From Gaeumannomyces sp. JS-464 (Eukaryota; Ascomycota; Sordariomycetes; Magnaporthales; Magnaporthaceae): DNA of 64,000 nucleotides. The stretch spans positions 744,001-808,000 of the forward strand of contig NGZR01000009.1 in assembly GCA_002197995.1 (NCBI GenBank), given 5' to 3'. Below the pieces are notes generated by a model. That model had not been told where the DNA came from. It saw nothing but the letters and a program-made list of their open reading frames with translations, and did no database searches. The translations under genes were made by a program, and so were the position numbers. Below, in pieces: positions 44,501-54,750 of this stretch (the stretch's first letter is position 1; the number at the start of each line of letters is the position of its first letter).

Positions 44501-47500
44501 GAGGCCGTTAACGAAGAAGGGTCACCTTCGTGGAGCAAGGCCTCGATTCCCTCATGGCCGTCGAGGTGCGAGCTTGGCTAGTCAAGGAGCTTGATGTGGA
44601 CGTCCCGGTCCTGAAGATCCTCGGTGGCAGCTCCATCGCGGACCTGTTGGAGCACGCCGTCAAGTCACTGCCCGAGAGCATCGTGGATGTTTCGAAGCTC
44701 GGAACTGGTGCGTCGGGCCAGGCCAAGAAGGCTCCTGCACCGGTTCCCAAGGCTGCTCCCGTTCCTGCCAGTCCGCCTCGCGACGTGTCGCCTCAGAAGA
44801 CACCGTCTGACTCTAGCAATGGCTCCGTGGCACTTACCGCGCCGTCTGTTTCCGGTACCGCTACGCCCTTGTCTACCCCGCTGAGTCGGTCACGGCTTCG
44901 GCTCTCTTTGGCAGCAGCGGAGAGAAGCTGGCCGAGGTTGCCGACGACAGCCCCGACATGCTCACAAGCCCCATGTCATTCGGTCAGACTGGCTTCTGGT
45001 TCCTGAACGAGTACCTCACCGACAAGACCGTCTTCAACATCGCCATGATGTTCAAGTTCACGGGCACAATCCGCATGTCGGCCCTCGAGGATGCGCTGCG
45101 CCTGGTCAGCGGACGGCATGAGACGTTCCGCACGCGCTTTTTCTGGGCGGGCGAGGGCGACGTGAAGGTTCCTATGCAAGGTATCGCTGCGACTTCGCCA
45201 ATCGAGCTTGAGTCGAAGCGCATCTCGTCAGAGGCCGAAGCCGTCGAGGAAATGTACAGAGTGCGTGCCCATCCGTGGGACCTCGAGAGCGACAACCTCA
45301 TCACCTTGTCCGTGCTCTCTCTCTCAAACAGAGTCCACTACATGGTGGCAGGTATGCACCACATTTTGTTTGATGGCTACAGTTTCAGCGTCCTCTTCAA
45401 AGAGCTGGAGGTTGCCTACAACACCAAAAACCTGCCGCCACTGCCCGCCGAGTCGCAGTACCGCGCCTTCGCCAACAAGCAGCGAAAGGACTATGAGGCT
45501 GGCAAGATGGCCCACTCTGTCGAGTACCATCGATCCGTGTTGCCTGGCGTGAAGGACCTGCAGCCTATTGAGCTTCTGCCCTTCGCCAAGACAACCACCA
45601 GACAGCCCTTGACCAGATACGGCCAGCACGAGGCGACCTTCCAGATCGAGGCTGAGCTCGCCAACAAGGTCCGCCAGCTTGCCCGCCAGAGCAAGTCGAC
45701 GTCTTTCCACATCTACCTTGTGGCCCTCGAGGCCCTTCTGTTCCGTCTCCTGCCTGACGCAAAGGACGTCTTCATCGGCATTGCCGATGCCAATCGGTCG
45801 GATAAGGAGTTCATGGACAGTATGGGCTTTTTCCTGAACCTGCTGCCGCTCCGCTTCCATCGTCCGGACGCCAAAGCCAACCTGAGTTCCATCATCCAAA
45901 ACGCGCGTGACACAGCGTACGCTGCGCTGGGCCACTCGCAGCTGCCCTTCGATGTCCTGCTCCGCGAGCTCAACGTCCCCGATCGAGCGAGTACACGCCG
46001 CTCTTCCAGGTCTTCCTCGACTACAAGCAGATTTACCAGGAGCGCTCGTCGTGGTGTGGAGGCAAGATCGAGGATGAGAGGTGGCGCCTCGCCAGCACCG
46101 GCTACGACGTGTCCCTGGAGGTGAGCGAGGACACCAACGGCGGAGTCATGCTGCGCCTGGACCTCCAGGACACGCTGTACACTGAGGATAGTACGCAGCT
46201 GATGCTCCGATCGTACGTCGGTGTGATTGAGCACATGACGAGCGCCATGGGCAACGGTGTTCTTGGCGACGTCCCCAAGTGGTCCCCTCAGGACGTGCAG
46301 TCGACCTTGGTCACTGGCAAAGGTAAGTGGGTAGAGGAAGGAGACCCTAGAGGAATGGAAGCGACAGAAGTAGCTGACCAAAGTCTCAGGCACCGCTCTC
46401 GATGCTCAGTGGCAGCCAACCATCACCCACCGCATCGAGGAATTGGCTCAGGCCCAGCCTGACAATGTGGCGTTGAGGGACGACAATGGTGAGACGGTAA
46501 CCTACCAGCAGATGATCACTCGCATCAACACTATCCAACATGCGCTCGAGACGGCGGGCCTGCAGAAGGGCGGCGTTGTCGGCGTCTTCCAGGAACCGTC
46601 GGCCAATTGGACCTGCTCCATGCTGGCCGTGCTCCGCGCCGGAGGCATCTACGTGCCTCTGGATCTGCGAAACTCAATTCCTCGGCTGGCCAGCATCGTC
46701 AAGGCCTCACAACCAGCCTTCCTATTGACCGACAGCACCACGGAGTCCCAGGTTTCTCTTATCGGCGCCGACCTTGCCACCCAGGTCTCGGTCTCCAGCC
46801 TCAAGGCCAGCGACACTGTTCCCTCCACGACCAACCGTGCTAAAAACGGTGCGCCCGCCGTCATTCTCTTCACCAGCGGATCTACTGGCGAGCCCAAGGG
46901 CATTGTCATGACGCACATGAACCTCGTCGCCAACGCCGAGGCCAACAGCCACATTTATGCTGCGACGCCAGAGGACCGGGCGAACCTTGTGGTCCTGCAG
47001 CAGAGCGCCTACAGTTTCGACTTCTCCATCGACCAGACTCTGGCCGCTTTGACTAACGGCGGGCGTCTGCATGTCGTGGCTGCCCGCCACAGGGGCGATC
47101 CAGCCGCTATCAGCAAGATCATGCTGGACGAAGGGGTGACTTACACGTCCAGCACGCCGTCCGAGTACGAGATGTGGCTGCGCTACGGCGCCGACAGCCT
47201 GAGCCGCTGCAAGTCGTGGAAGTACGCCTTCTCCGGTGGCGAGCCCATGCACCCCGGCCTGGCCCGCGAGTTCGGTGCGCTCAAGCTAGCCAACCTCCAC
47301 CTCTTCACGGGCTACGGTCCGGCCGAGACGACTTGCTTCTCGACCAAGATTGAACTCAGCTACACGTCCCCCACACTTCCTGACCCCCTCCCGGCTGGCC
47401 ACATGCTGCGCGGCTACACCGTGTGCGTTGTGGACGAGAACCTGCAGCCAGCGCCTCACGGGGTTCCCGGCGAAATCGTCATCGGCGGGCCCTGCGTCGT

Positions 47501-49229
47501 GTCGGGTTACCTCAACAACGCCGATTCCACCAAGCAGAAGTTCCTCGACGACGCTTTCTTCGGTTCCTCGACCAAGGTGTACCGCAGCGGCGACCGCGGC
47601 CGTCTCCTCAGCGACGGCACCCTGTTCTGCGATGGTCGCCTCGAGGGAGATCTCCAGGTCAAGATTCGCGGCTTCCGCGTCGAGCTCGTCGAAGTCGAGG
47701 AGGCCATCCTCCGCTGCACGGCCGACACGCTTTCCCAGGCCGTCGTCTCCCTGCGAGGCGAGGGTGAGGGACGCTACTTGGCCGCCCACGTCGTTTTCCG
47801 CCCGGGCGTCGCCAAGGACGAGCAGGAGAAGACTCTCCGTACCATTCGATACAGCCTCCCCCTTCCCCGTTACATGCGCCCGTCGGCCATCGCGACGCTC
47901 GACGAGCTGCCGCGGACGGCTCACCTGAAGATCGACCGCAAGGCCATCCGGGCGCTGCCTGTCGCCGCCGCGGGCGATGATGCGACCGACGCCGACACGC
48001 TCACTAACACCGAACGCCAGCTGAGTGCCCTCTGGCGCGAGGTCATGCCCGTGGACCCCGGCGCGATGGCCTCTGACTCCGACTTCTTCCTCGTTGGTGG
48101 CAACTCAATTCTGCTCGTCAAGCTCCAGGCCCGCATCCGCGCCTCGTTCCAGGCCGCACCCAAGCTCGTGACCCTCATGGGCGCCCACACGCTCGGCGCC
48201 ATGGCTGACGCTATCGAGAGCAGTCGTTCGGCGACTTCCATTGATTGGCAGGCTGAGACTGAGGTCCCGGAGGCATTGCTTGCAACGCGCCCTAAGCCTC
48301 ACACGCCCAAGACTGAGAATATCACGGTCTTGATGACGGGCTCGCAGGGCTACCTCGGTCGCCACATCCTGGCTGCTCTGGTCAAGGACCCCAAGGTGTC
48401 AAGCATCCAGTGTTTGGTCCGCCATGAGTCCACCGGACTTGATACCAAGGTCACCGAGATCATGGCCGACGTGTCCCAGCCGAACCTCGGGCTCGCGTCC
48501 TATGCCTTTGACGCCCTGTCCGCCTCGGTCGACGTCGCGATCCACTGCGCGGCGAACCGCAACTTCTGGGACCGGTACGAGACGCTGCGCGGCGACAACG
48601 TGACGGCCGTCAAGGAGCTGGCCCGCCTGGTGGCGCGCCGCTCCGTGCCGCTGCACTTCCTTTCCTCGGGCGCCGTGAGCGCGTACGACACCCCCGGCGC
48701 CACCCCGCCGGCCGACGGCAGCGACAGCTACGTCGCGACCAAGTGGGCGGCCGAGGCCTTCCTACGCCGCCTGGTCGCCGCCACGGGCGCGCCCGTGTAC
48801 AGCCACCGGCCAACGGGCGAGGGCGCGGCCGCCGCCGATGCTGCCGCCGCCGCGCCGCTCCTGGAGGAGCTGATGGGACTCGTCGACAAGATGGGTGTGC
48901 GCCCGGCCTTTGACGGCGTGCGCGGCGACGTCGGCTTCGTGCCCGTCCAGCGGACCGTACGGGACGTCACGCAGGCCGTCATGTCTTCGGCTGCGGCTGG
49001 TCCGTCGCACGGCGGCGGTGTGCAGGTGCTGAGCCATACGGCCGACATGCGCGTGTCGGTCGACGTCTTCGAGGCGCGCGTCGCCGCCGACGAGGCCGCG
49101 ATGCGGCTCCCCACGGTCGGCGTGCTGGACTGGTTTGGCATGGCCAAGCGAGCGGGCTTTGGGCAGCTGATGACGTCGTGGGAGTTAATTATGGGGTCTA
49201 GTAAAGGCGAGCTAAGACTCCGGCGGTGA
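37110..49229 (+). CDS. Hybrid PKS-NRPS megasynthase, frame interrupted about 15 times
   Basis: This type I iterative PKS-NRPS of about 3960 residues has domain order KS-AT-DH-MT-KR-ACP-C-A-T-R and no own ER, so it needs the neighbouring trans-ER. Four introns are clear: 37741-37797, 38436-38487, 39252-39309 and 46323-46389. The frame changes near 38.18, 38.80, 39.87, 40.18, 40.25, 40.37, 42.10, 42.41, 42.94, 43.31, 44.45, 44.49, 44.52, 44.88 and 45.98 kb; twelve look like a missing base and three like a gained base or small deletion. Protein similarity resumes at once after each and no independent nonsense change was seen. 46390-49229 is one clean frame. Either local sequence error or recent decay explains this. 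Expected product: a methylated, reduced polyketide joined to an amino acid. Confidence 0.96.
38820..39860 (+). other. Domain: acyltransferase (AT)
   Basis: [13 protein letters not shown] opens the domain near 38853. The nucleophile is in [16 protein letters not shown] (about 39115). [10 protein letters not shown] near 39495 is the usual His region. It loads malonyl extender units. Intron 3 (39252-39309) lies inside. A frame change precedes it near 38800 and another follows near 39870. Confidence 0.95.
40050..41040 (+). other. Domain: dehydratase (DH)
   Basis: HPLLGRR (about 40065) and [11 protein letters not shown] (His about 40160) match the N-terminal hot-dog motif. [13 protein letters not shown] (about 40670) carries the second catalytic Asp. 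Both catalytic residues are present. Three frame changes cluster between 40180 and 40370. Confidence 0.9.
41180..42000 (+). other. Domain: C-methyltransferase (MT)
   Basis: The SAM-binding motif [16 protein letters not shown] is at about 41480. [16 protein letters not shown] follows at about 41690 and [12 protein letters not shown] at about 41765. The core is undamaged within a single 1.7-kb frame (about 40370-42100), so methylation of the chain is plausible. Confidence 0.92.
42100..44400 (+). other. Domain: structural plus catalytic ketoreductase (KR)
   Basis: The structural half (about 42100-43300) precedes the catalytic half. The NADPH loop is [18 protein letters not shown] (about 43535). 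[20 protein letters not shown] holds the catalytic Ser and Tyr (about 43915-43980). Four frame changes fall in the structural half and none in the catalytic core. There is no separate ER domain between MT and KR. Confidence 0.92.
44454..44700 (+). other. Domain: acyl carrier protein (ACP) and linker
   Basis: [18 protein letters not shown] carries the phosphopantetheine Ser (codon 44548-44550). [15 protein letters not shown] follows. The Ala/Pro/Ser-rich linker to the C domain runs to about 44930. Three frame changes are packed into 44450-44525 and one is in the linker near 44880. Confidence 0.92.
44940..46322 (+). other. Domain: NRPS condensation (C)
   Basis: [16 protein letters not shown] opens the domain (about 44970). 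The catalytic motif is [11 protein letters not shown] (HHxxxDG, about 45355). [14 protein letters not shown] (about 45810) and [14 protein letters not shown] (about 45940) are the later conserved segments. It should join the polyketide to the loaded amino acid. One frame change is near 45980. Confidence 0.94.
46390..47970 (+). other. Domain: NRPS adenylation (A)
   Basis: Core motifs are in order: [18 protein letters not shown] (A3, about 46865), YSFDFSIDQ (A4), [12 protein letters not shown] (A5, about 47305), YRSGDRGRL (A7) and [11 protein letters not shown] with the invariant Lys (A10, about 47925). Hand alignment to GrsA suggests the pocket series D-F-D-S-A-S-G-C-F-K, too uncertain to name the amino acid. 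The frame is clean. Confidence 0.94.
47980..48260 (+). other. Domain: thiolation (T/PCP)
   Basis: [18 protein letters not shown] carries the phosphopantetheine Ser (codon 48105-48107). The domain is of normal length and its frame is continuous with A and R. Confidence 0.94.
48320..49229 (+). other. Domain: terminal reductase-like release (R)
   Basis: The NADPH motif [18 protein letters not shown] is at about 48330. [12 protein letters not shown] holds a Ser (about 48655) and [12 protein letters not shown] has the YxxxK pair (about 48725). The full Ser-Tyr-Lys set is therefore present, which permits reductive release; Dieckmann cyclisation to a tetramic acid cannot be excluded from sequence. 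An Ala-rich insertion lies near 48825-48860. Confidence 0.9.
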
Positions 49230-49419
49230 AGAAGCTAGGGAAAGCTTTGGGATAAGGGTTTATAAAAGTTAGCGTTTTGTTTTTTAAGGATATTTTTAAT
49301 TGTTATAGTTAACAAGTTGTGTTACAAAGGAAATGGACCTTATTGTGGTCGGGCCGGTGCCACTCCCTTACTGAGCATTGAAGGCATGGCAATAAAGCTC
49401 GGTACCTTGTATGGAGTAT
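49230..49419. other. 3' region of the PKS-NRPS up to the LINE tail
   Basis: This is a 190-bp spacer without a gene. It becomes AT-rich after the stop codon and reaches the (GA)n tail of LINE copy D. Confidence 0.5.
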
Positions 49420-50068
49420 GGAGAGAGAGAGAGAGTCTATTTAACGTCGGTAAATCGGGATCTACCAGTCCCTGCCTCCCAGGGGGCATACGACGTGCTA
49501 GCGCTACCTAAGCTATTTACACCAGGCTATAGTGCTGCTATTCGGCGGCTAACAAATTAAACCCGAGGGCACACGAGGGTCGGGCCGTATTCCGGCGCTC
49601 CTTGTTGGTGAGCGGGCAATCGGCAGTAGGGCGTAAAAACGCCGGGGCGTTGTAGGCGGTGCGGGTGGTAGTGATGCGGTCGGCCGGCAAGGTGCCGGGG
49701 AAAATAGTGAGGCCGGGCGGGAGGGACCTTGGGACCCCCCTGTGCCCGGCTAACGAAAGAAAAGTTCGGGGGCTGGAGGGCCTAGTTCCAACCCGGTGTG
49801 CTCCTTGTGTGTCGCGTATCGAAGGACAGGCTGCGCGGTTTGCCAGCGTGGTGCAGGTCGGGCCGTTACGGTCACGCTGGCAAACAGAGCCGCGCGAAGA
49901 CCTTGCGCGTGCGATGCCACCTATACATACGTATAGACGCTTGTGGCAACAAACAGAGGCGCGTGCCGTCAAGGCAAATCTTGCGCGTGCGTGCTTAGGC
50001 AGGCTAATCTTGCGCCGGTGTGGGTGCGCGACAAGGTGGTTTGCGCGACAAAGTGGTGAACCACGTTA
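49420..50068 (-). mobile_element. LINE-derived composite D with a pogo-like terminal end
   Basis: The minus-strand element has its (AG)n tail at 49420-49435 next to the megasynthase. The 3' block is nearly identical to copy C. Its far end, read on the minus strand, starts ACGTGGTTCACCACTTTGTC and continues through CGCGCACCCACACC, very like the pogo end at 54751 (ACGT.GTCC.. and CGCGCACCCACACC). A TA follows directly. So here too pogo terminal sequence is joined to a LINE 3' end. It is GC-rich, with little RIP. Confidence 0.75.
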
Positions 50069-50182
50069 ATACCACCGTATCGAACTTTTCAAATCAAAGT
50101 TATTAAAGATGTAAAGTGGTAAACTAATAATACTTTTACCCGGCTTTTTCTTCCAAACAAGACATAATAAACTTTAATCGCT

Positions 50183-52795
50183 TCACTGCCACTGGGTTGA
50201 GCCCATCGGGTCCATCGCTGCCGGGATCGTTAGCTGGGCTCTCCTTTTAGCTCGCCCGCGTGGGATCGCCATACGCACGTACCGTTCATTGTAAACGGGC
50301 TGAGGCCCATCGTGGGTGCCGAAGTCGAGAAGGAGGCCATGGGCTCGACGCCCGTCTGGCCCGGCCAGCTCACCCACGAGGTGGCATTAAAGACGGGGAA
50401 GTGGAGGCCGAAGCCCGGAGGGTGTTCTGCTTGTGATACAGTGCGTCAGTGCTGCCATTGGATTTACTCGTTTTGTCAGCGCCATTGTACCTTGATAAAG
50501 TTCTCCCATGCCAGCGTACGCCGCTGGTGACGCTGCCACATGGGGTGTATTGCCCGCCTCCGGAGTAGCCTGGGCCGGGCTCTCGATGCCCAGCACCACA
50601 CTCAGCGCCTTGGCCGCCTTCTGCGCCTCCTTGGACAGGCCGCTCGACCGGGCCCAGATCTCGTGGGACCTCCTGAGGGCATCCCGGATTGCGCTCGTCG
50701 TGATGTCGGCGCCGCCCTCGGGGCGCGGCGCCTCGTCGTCGTGCGCCTGCTGCAGGTAGGAGCACAGGACGCTGACGGCGAGGAGGAAATGGTGCGTGAC
50801 GAGGGACGACACGCGCCAGCGCTCCTGGCTGAGCTGGCCCAGCGGCTCCGTCTTCTCGCGGAGCATCTCCTGGAACTCGAGCAGCCCCAGGGCGGCGCCG
50901 AGGCACTTCTGGCGCGAGTAGCCGTACTGCGTGTCCTTGGCGGGCGGCCGCAGGTAGCGGCGGTGCAGCACGATGCGCGCGCGGTGGATGACGATCTCGA
51001 GCGTGACCTTCTGCATGACGGCCTGGGGCGAGTCGGCGATGCAGAGGGCCCGCGAGCGCCACTTCAGGCACTCCGGGATGGACGCGTGTGCCTCCTGGAG
51101 GTCCCGGTCCATACTCAGCACGTCGACGTACCGATACGGGCGGATGTTGGTGGCCAGGTCCCACACGGCGCCCACGACCTTGGAGATGCGGGCCCAGACG
51201 ATGCGGAACAGGACGGGCGTCAGGTCTGTCTCGGGCCGCGACGGCGGCAGCTCGGGCGTGGCCAGGTCGAAGTCGCGGTCCAGCAGGTTCGAGGGCTCGC
51301 TCGTGTCTACCTGCCACGGCTTGATCAGGCGCGGCAGGCCCATCTGGGCCGAGACGCCGAGGTCGGCCTCGACGATGATGATCCACACGCGGCGCTGCAT
51401 CTCGCCGGCGAACGGCGTCAGGCAGGAAAAGTGCTTGGGGTCGCGGTGGTAGCCCATGCGCATGGCGAGCTGCGTGATGGTGCCCACGAGCATCCACAAG
51501 CCCGCCTCGGCGTCGCTGCTGCGGAACAGTTCGGTGGCCAGGTACAGCACGAGCGTCTCGAGCACGTGCGGCCCGCCCTTGAGGTAGTCGCCCATGATGA
51601 GGCACTGCACGATGCACTGCCGGAACGTCTCGACCCGGTCCTGCAGGTGCCGCCGGGTCGACAGCATCTCGGGCGTCTGGATGTCCGGGTCGAGCCGGTG
51701 GCGTTGGAACTGGCTGGCCAGGCACATGAGGGTGAACAGGAGGCCGACCCAGATGATGGAGCTCGCCGACGGGCTTTTCCAAAACTCCTCATACTGACGT
51801 CACATTAGCGGCTGGAAGGGGGACAGTTGAAAGGCGATGTTTTACCTCGTGCAGAAACTGGCCGCTGTGGAGAACGGCTGCGGTATGGTTAGCATTCCAT
51901 TGTTTTCACGGGAGCACGCACAGGCACACACACCTGGTGACATCTCGAACGAGTTGAAGTAGCACGAGACCAGCTGGTCGACGACGGGCCGCGGGGGGAC
52001 GGACGCCAGGATCTCCTCCTTGGTGGCCGCCACGGAGCAGCCGTAGAGCAGCTGCGGGCCGCTAAGCCGGGGCGCGGGGGCCTCGCCGAACAGCGGCGGC
52101 CCGGTCTCATCCGGCCTGTTGTGCTGCGGCTGCGGCTCCTCGTCCTCGAAGTGGCCCTTGAGGTCGTCGATGCCGTTGAGCACGGCGGCCCAGTGCGCGC
52201 TGTTGACGTAGCTCGCGCCGGACTTGGTCAGGTGGATGCTCCCGCAATCCGACGACGCCGCGGGTGACGAGGGGCCGTGATCGGGCGTCGACGGGGCGCT
52301 GGGAGCCCGGTCCTCGGGGGGTCGAAGCGCCTGGTGCTGCTGCTGGGACCGCATCAGCTCGGCCAGCAGCCGCTTCAGGTGCTTGATGCGGTCCTGTACC
52401 ATGACAGGCGACGACGACGCGTCCCCCGGCGCCGTCCCCGCCGTCTGTGGATGAGAGTTGGTGGCAGTCGGGGGGTACGAACACGACGAGTCCAGGGCGC
52501 GCCTGGTGCAGTTGGCACAGGGGAGCTGCCGGTCGCAGCGCAATCTGGGAGAGGGGGCCTTGTCAGTCAGCCGCCAGCCCACGCGGGCCACACGGCGGGG
52601 CTCGACTCACTTTCTCTGGCGGCACAGGTTGCACGACAGCTGTGGCCGGTCCCGCCGGCGACTAGAGGGCAGGCGGGCTCTGCCCCGCGCCGTCGTGCCT
52701 GGCCCCCATTCCACCACAGGAGACGCCGCTGCCGCTGCTGCTGCTGCTGCCGCTCCCGTCGCAGGACGCTGGTGATGGCTGCTGTCGTCGGACAT
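50183..52795 (-). CDS. Zn2Cys6 fungal transcription factor, probable cluster regulator
   Basis: Exons (minus): 52795-52611, 52544-51934, 51877-51846, 51793-50491, 50426-50283, 50217-50183, giving about 769 residues with no frame break. The DNA-binding domain ([20 protein letters not shown], spacing CX2CX6CX5CX2CX8C) is split by intron 1. A coiled linker follows ([17 protein letters not shown]). The fungal_trans middle domain includes [20 protein letters not shown] and LELWMLVG-like [21 protein letters not shown]. The tail reads WVSWPGQTG and ends STQWQ. Start ATG 52795 has a strong context (CCCGCCATGT) and is followed by a ten-Ala run. Such regulators normally activate the adjacent cluster; that role is inferred. 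Confidence 0.93.
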
Positions 52796-53081
52796 GGCGG
52801 GCAACGGCGTGGATATCAGGGAATTCACCGGGCACTAGGGCCGAGTTTGGCGACAATGGTAGAGGAGGGCCTCCTAAGCTGGTGGCACCATAGCAAGTGT
52901 CTCCCTCTCTCCATGTTCGATTATCTCCGCTCCGATGCTCCGCTCCGATGCCCCGCGCCGATGGTCCGTCCATTGGCAGGTCGACGCTAAGCCGCAGGAT
53001 CAGGGGCTGTTTTCGGCAAGCCCCATCCGCGCCCCACCAATTTTGTCCAGGCGACATGCATATCATGACTCGGCAGCGTTT
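52796..53081 (-). promoter_or_regulatory. Upstream region of the Zn2Cys6 regulator
   Basis: GC-rich sequence upstream of the regulator start, ending at the 46-bp inverted element. It contains a short tandem TCCGATGCTCCGCTCCGATG (about 52928-52950) that repeats CTCCGATG. No gene is seen. Confidence 0.4.
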
Positions 53082-53127
53082 AGGGCCTGATCGGCCGTAA
53101 CGCTCGTTACCGTCACGGTCGTTACGG
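53082..53127 (-). repeat. 46-bp exact repeat, copy upstream of the regulator
   Basis: The reverse complement is identical over all 46 bases to 59646-59691. It contains CGTAACG, CGTTACC and CGTTACG half-sites, including CCGTAACG and CGTTACGG as an internal inverted pair. Read along the transcription of its downstream gene it has the same orientation as the transporter copy. Flanks do not align beyond it. It may be a shared control element or the inverted end of a large transposon. Confidence 0.8.
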
Positions 53128-53647
53128 CTGCCAAAAGACAGGGGATTTCTATTTTATCTGGACGCGCCTTGCCGTTTTTGGCATGACCGTTTGTAACGAT
53201 AAGGGGAAAGTGACAGGGGGCAAACGAAGGTACCCAACTTGCAGGGAGTTGTTTAAAGCCAAAACTAAGCCCAATTTGTACTAGTTGCCCAGCCAAATTG
53301 GCTCATGCCCTTGTTTTTGGATCGTTACCGTCACAGATGGAAAAAAAGGGTTACGGTAACAGCGGTGCGGCATTTCTGTGCTGCAAAGGTTCGTGCTTCC
53401 TGCAAATTCATTAGCAAACAAAAAGCTATTTGCAATAGCAAACAACACCCGCGATGGAAGCCGATCCCGATAAGCATATGCGTACCGTGGCGGTGATAAT
53501 AACTGTTATCGCAATCCTTTATTTGGTGCAAATCCGCTTGGAAAAAAAGGACCGGCGCTAGTTAAGGCTACTCGAGCAATACAAACCTCGCCCCCGAAGG
53601 CAGTTATTCATGCCGGTGGTTACTCGTATGCCGCATATATCGCCCGC
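53128..53647. other. Intergenic interval with repeated CGTTAC-type motifs
   Basis: No gene is recognised. CGTTACCGTCAC recurs near 53320-53333. Variants TGTAACGAT (about 53195) and GTTACGGTAAC (about 53351-53361) are also present, resembling pieces of the 46-bp element. Subterminal motif repeats would fit a hAT-type transposon end; binding sites are the other reading. Confidence 0.4.
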
Positions 53648-53828
53648 TGTAATAAGCTGGGCCCAAAGGAAAGTTGTTGCGTTGGGGAGCTAAAAGGAGT
53701 GATGAATTCAACTGCCAAAAGGAAAGGTTTTATTTGCTAAAGGCTTTGTGCCACGAAAAGGGCTATATACAAGTCACAAGGCATAACCTTGGCAATTAGG
53801 GTAGGGCTGCTAGCCCTAACCTATAACA
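53648..53828 (+). mobile_element. Solo LTR of about 180 bp, little mutated
   Basis: It starts TGTAATAAGCTGGGCC and ends ACCTATAACA, with an exact 5-bp duplication CCCGC (53643-53647 and 53829-53833). It is the relative of the RIP-mutated copy at 19896-20068. No internal region is present. Confidence 0.85.
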
Positions 53829-53849
53829 CCCGCGATTTTTAAAAAGGCA

Positions 53850-54720
53850 GTGAAACTCGCTTCCGCTGCTTATTCCGCCTAAGAAAAGCGGAATTTAACT
53901 TCTTTTAAACTGGCTGGCCATTAACACCGGACTTTAAAGCACCTAATACCAAAAGCTTGCCTACGAGTTAATAATTTTCCTGCTAATAGTCGGGCAAAGG
54001 GTTACCTAAAAAGTCGCCTATTACCTTTTTAAAATCGCTTAAAGCACGGTTAGCGAAATCTTCCACGAAATATTAAACGGCATGCAAAAGTTCCACCTGG
54101 TAATCGTGTGCTTACCTTTAAATGGGTGGTTAAACCCGGCGATCGAACTTAACCTGGTAGTTTTCACGGGGTTAAGCGGCTGTATTGGAGCGATCGACGG
54201 TACGCACGTTTCGGCCTTTATTAAAAGCAAGGCATAAAAGCCGTAATTCGATCGAAATTCAATTGGAAAAGGGGGTTTCGTAAAACGTTTTTGCAGTAGT
54301 TAAATTTAATATAGCGTTTACCTACGTATTAACCGGCGCCGAGGGATTTATAAACGATTTAACCTTGTTAAGAGAAATATTAAATAAAAATTCCAAATAC
54401 CCCAGGATAAGTATTACTTTGCTAATAAGGGCTTTAGTTTAAAGCCCGGGATCGTCGTGTTTTTCCCGGGATCTAGTATCATTTGCAAAATTGGAAAAAG
54501 GCGAAAGCGCCACCAGTTAACTGCAAAAAACTGTTTAATTTACGCCATTTCCAAACGAGGATAATGGTTAAACAAGCATTTAAGCACTTAAAAAGGCGCT
54601 AAAAAATCGTTAAAAACGTACCGGCAAAGTATAACGTTAATACCCAAATTAAAATCGTATATGCGGTAACTGCCCTGCATAACTTAACGTTAGCGGGCCG
54701 GGCAAAAAATTAGCCGTTAT
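53850..54720 (+). pseudogene. Harbinger (PIF)-type DDE transposase relic
   Basis: Reading through stops gives FTGCIGAIDGTHVSAF-like sequence (read near 54170-54220), the first catalytic Asp of DDE_4 transposases. Later comes FQIPQDKYYFANKGFSLKPGI (second region, about 54390-54460) and a YAVTALHN-like end (about 54655-54685). Upstream, ISEIFHEILNGMQKFH-like sequence is typical for the family. RIP-type stops break it. No ends were found; the right side runs into the LINE tail. Confidence 0.75.
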
Positions 54721-54721
54721 T

Positions 54722-54750
54722 AGGTAAATAAGTAAATAAGTAAATAAGTA
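54722..54750 (-). mobile_element. Tail of LINE-derived composite E
   Basis: The tandem (AAATAAGT)n tail is repeated about three times. It is cut at TA (54749-54750) by pogo element 2 and continues at 56609 with TAAGTATATTTAACGTCGG, the conserved LINE 3' end. The tail unit differs from those of the other copies. Confidence 0.8.

Noticed and set aside
50387..50490. Stop codon at 50387 as the end of the regulator
   Set aside because: Splicing 50427-50490 and 50218-50282 gives two further exons in frame with sensible protein (WVSWPGQTG) and canonical splice sites.
50540..51808. A 422-codon plus-strand frame over the regulator
   Set aside because: Antisense shadow; the minus strand gives a spliced Zn2Cys6 protein with its middle domain.
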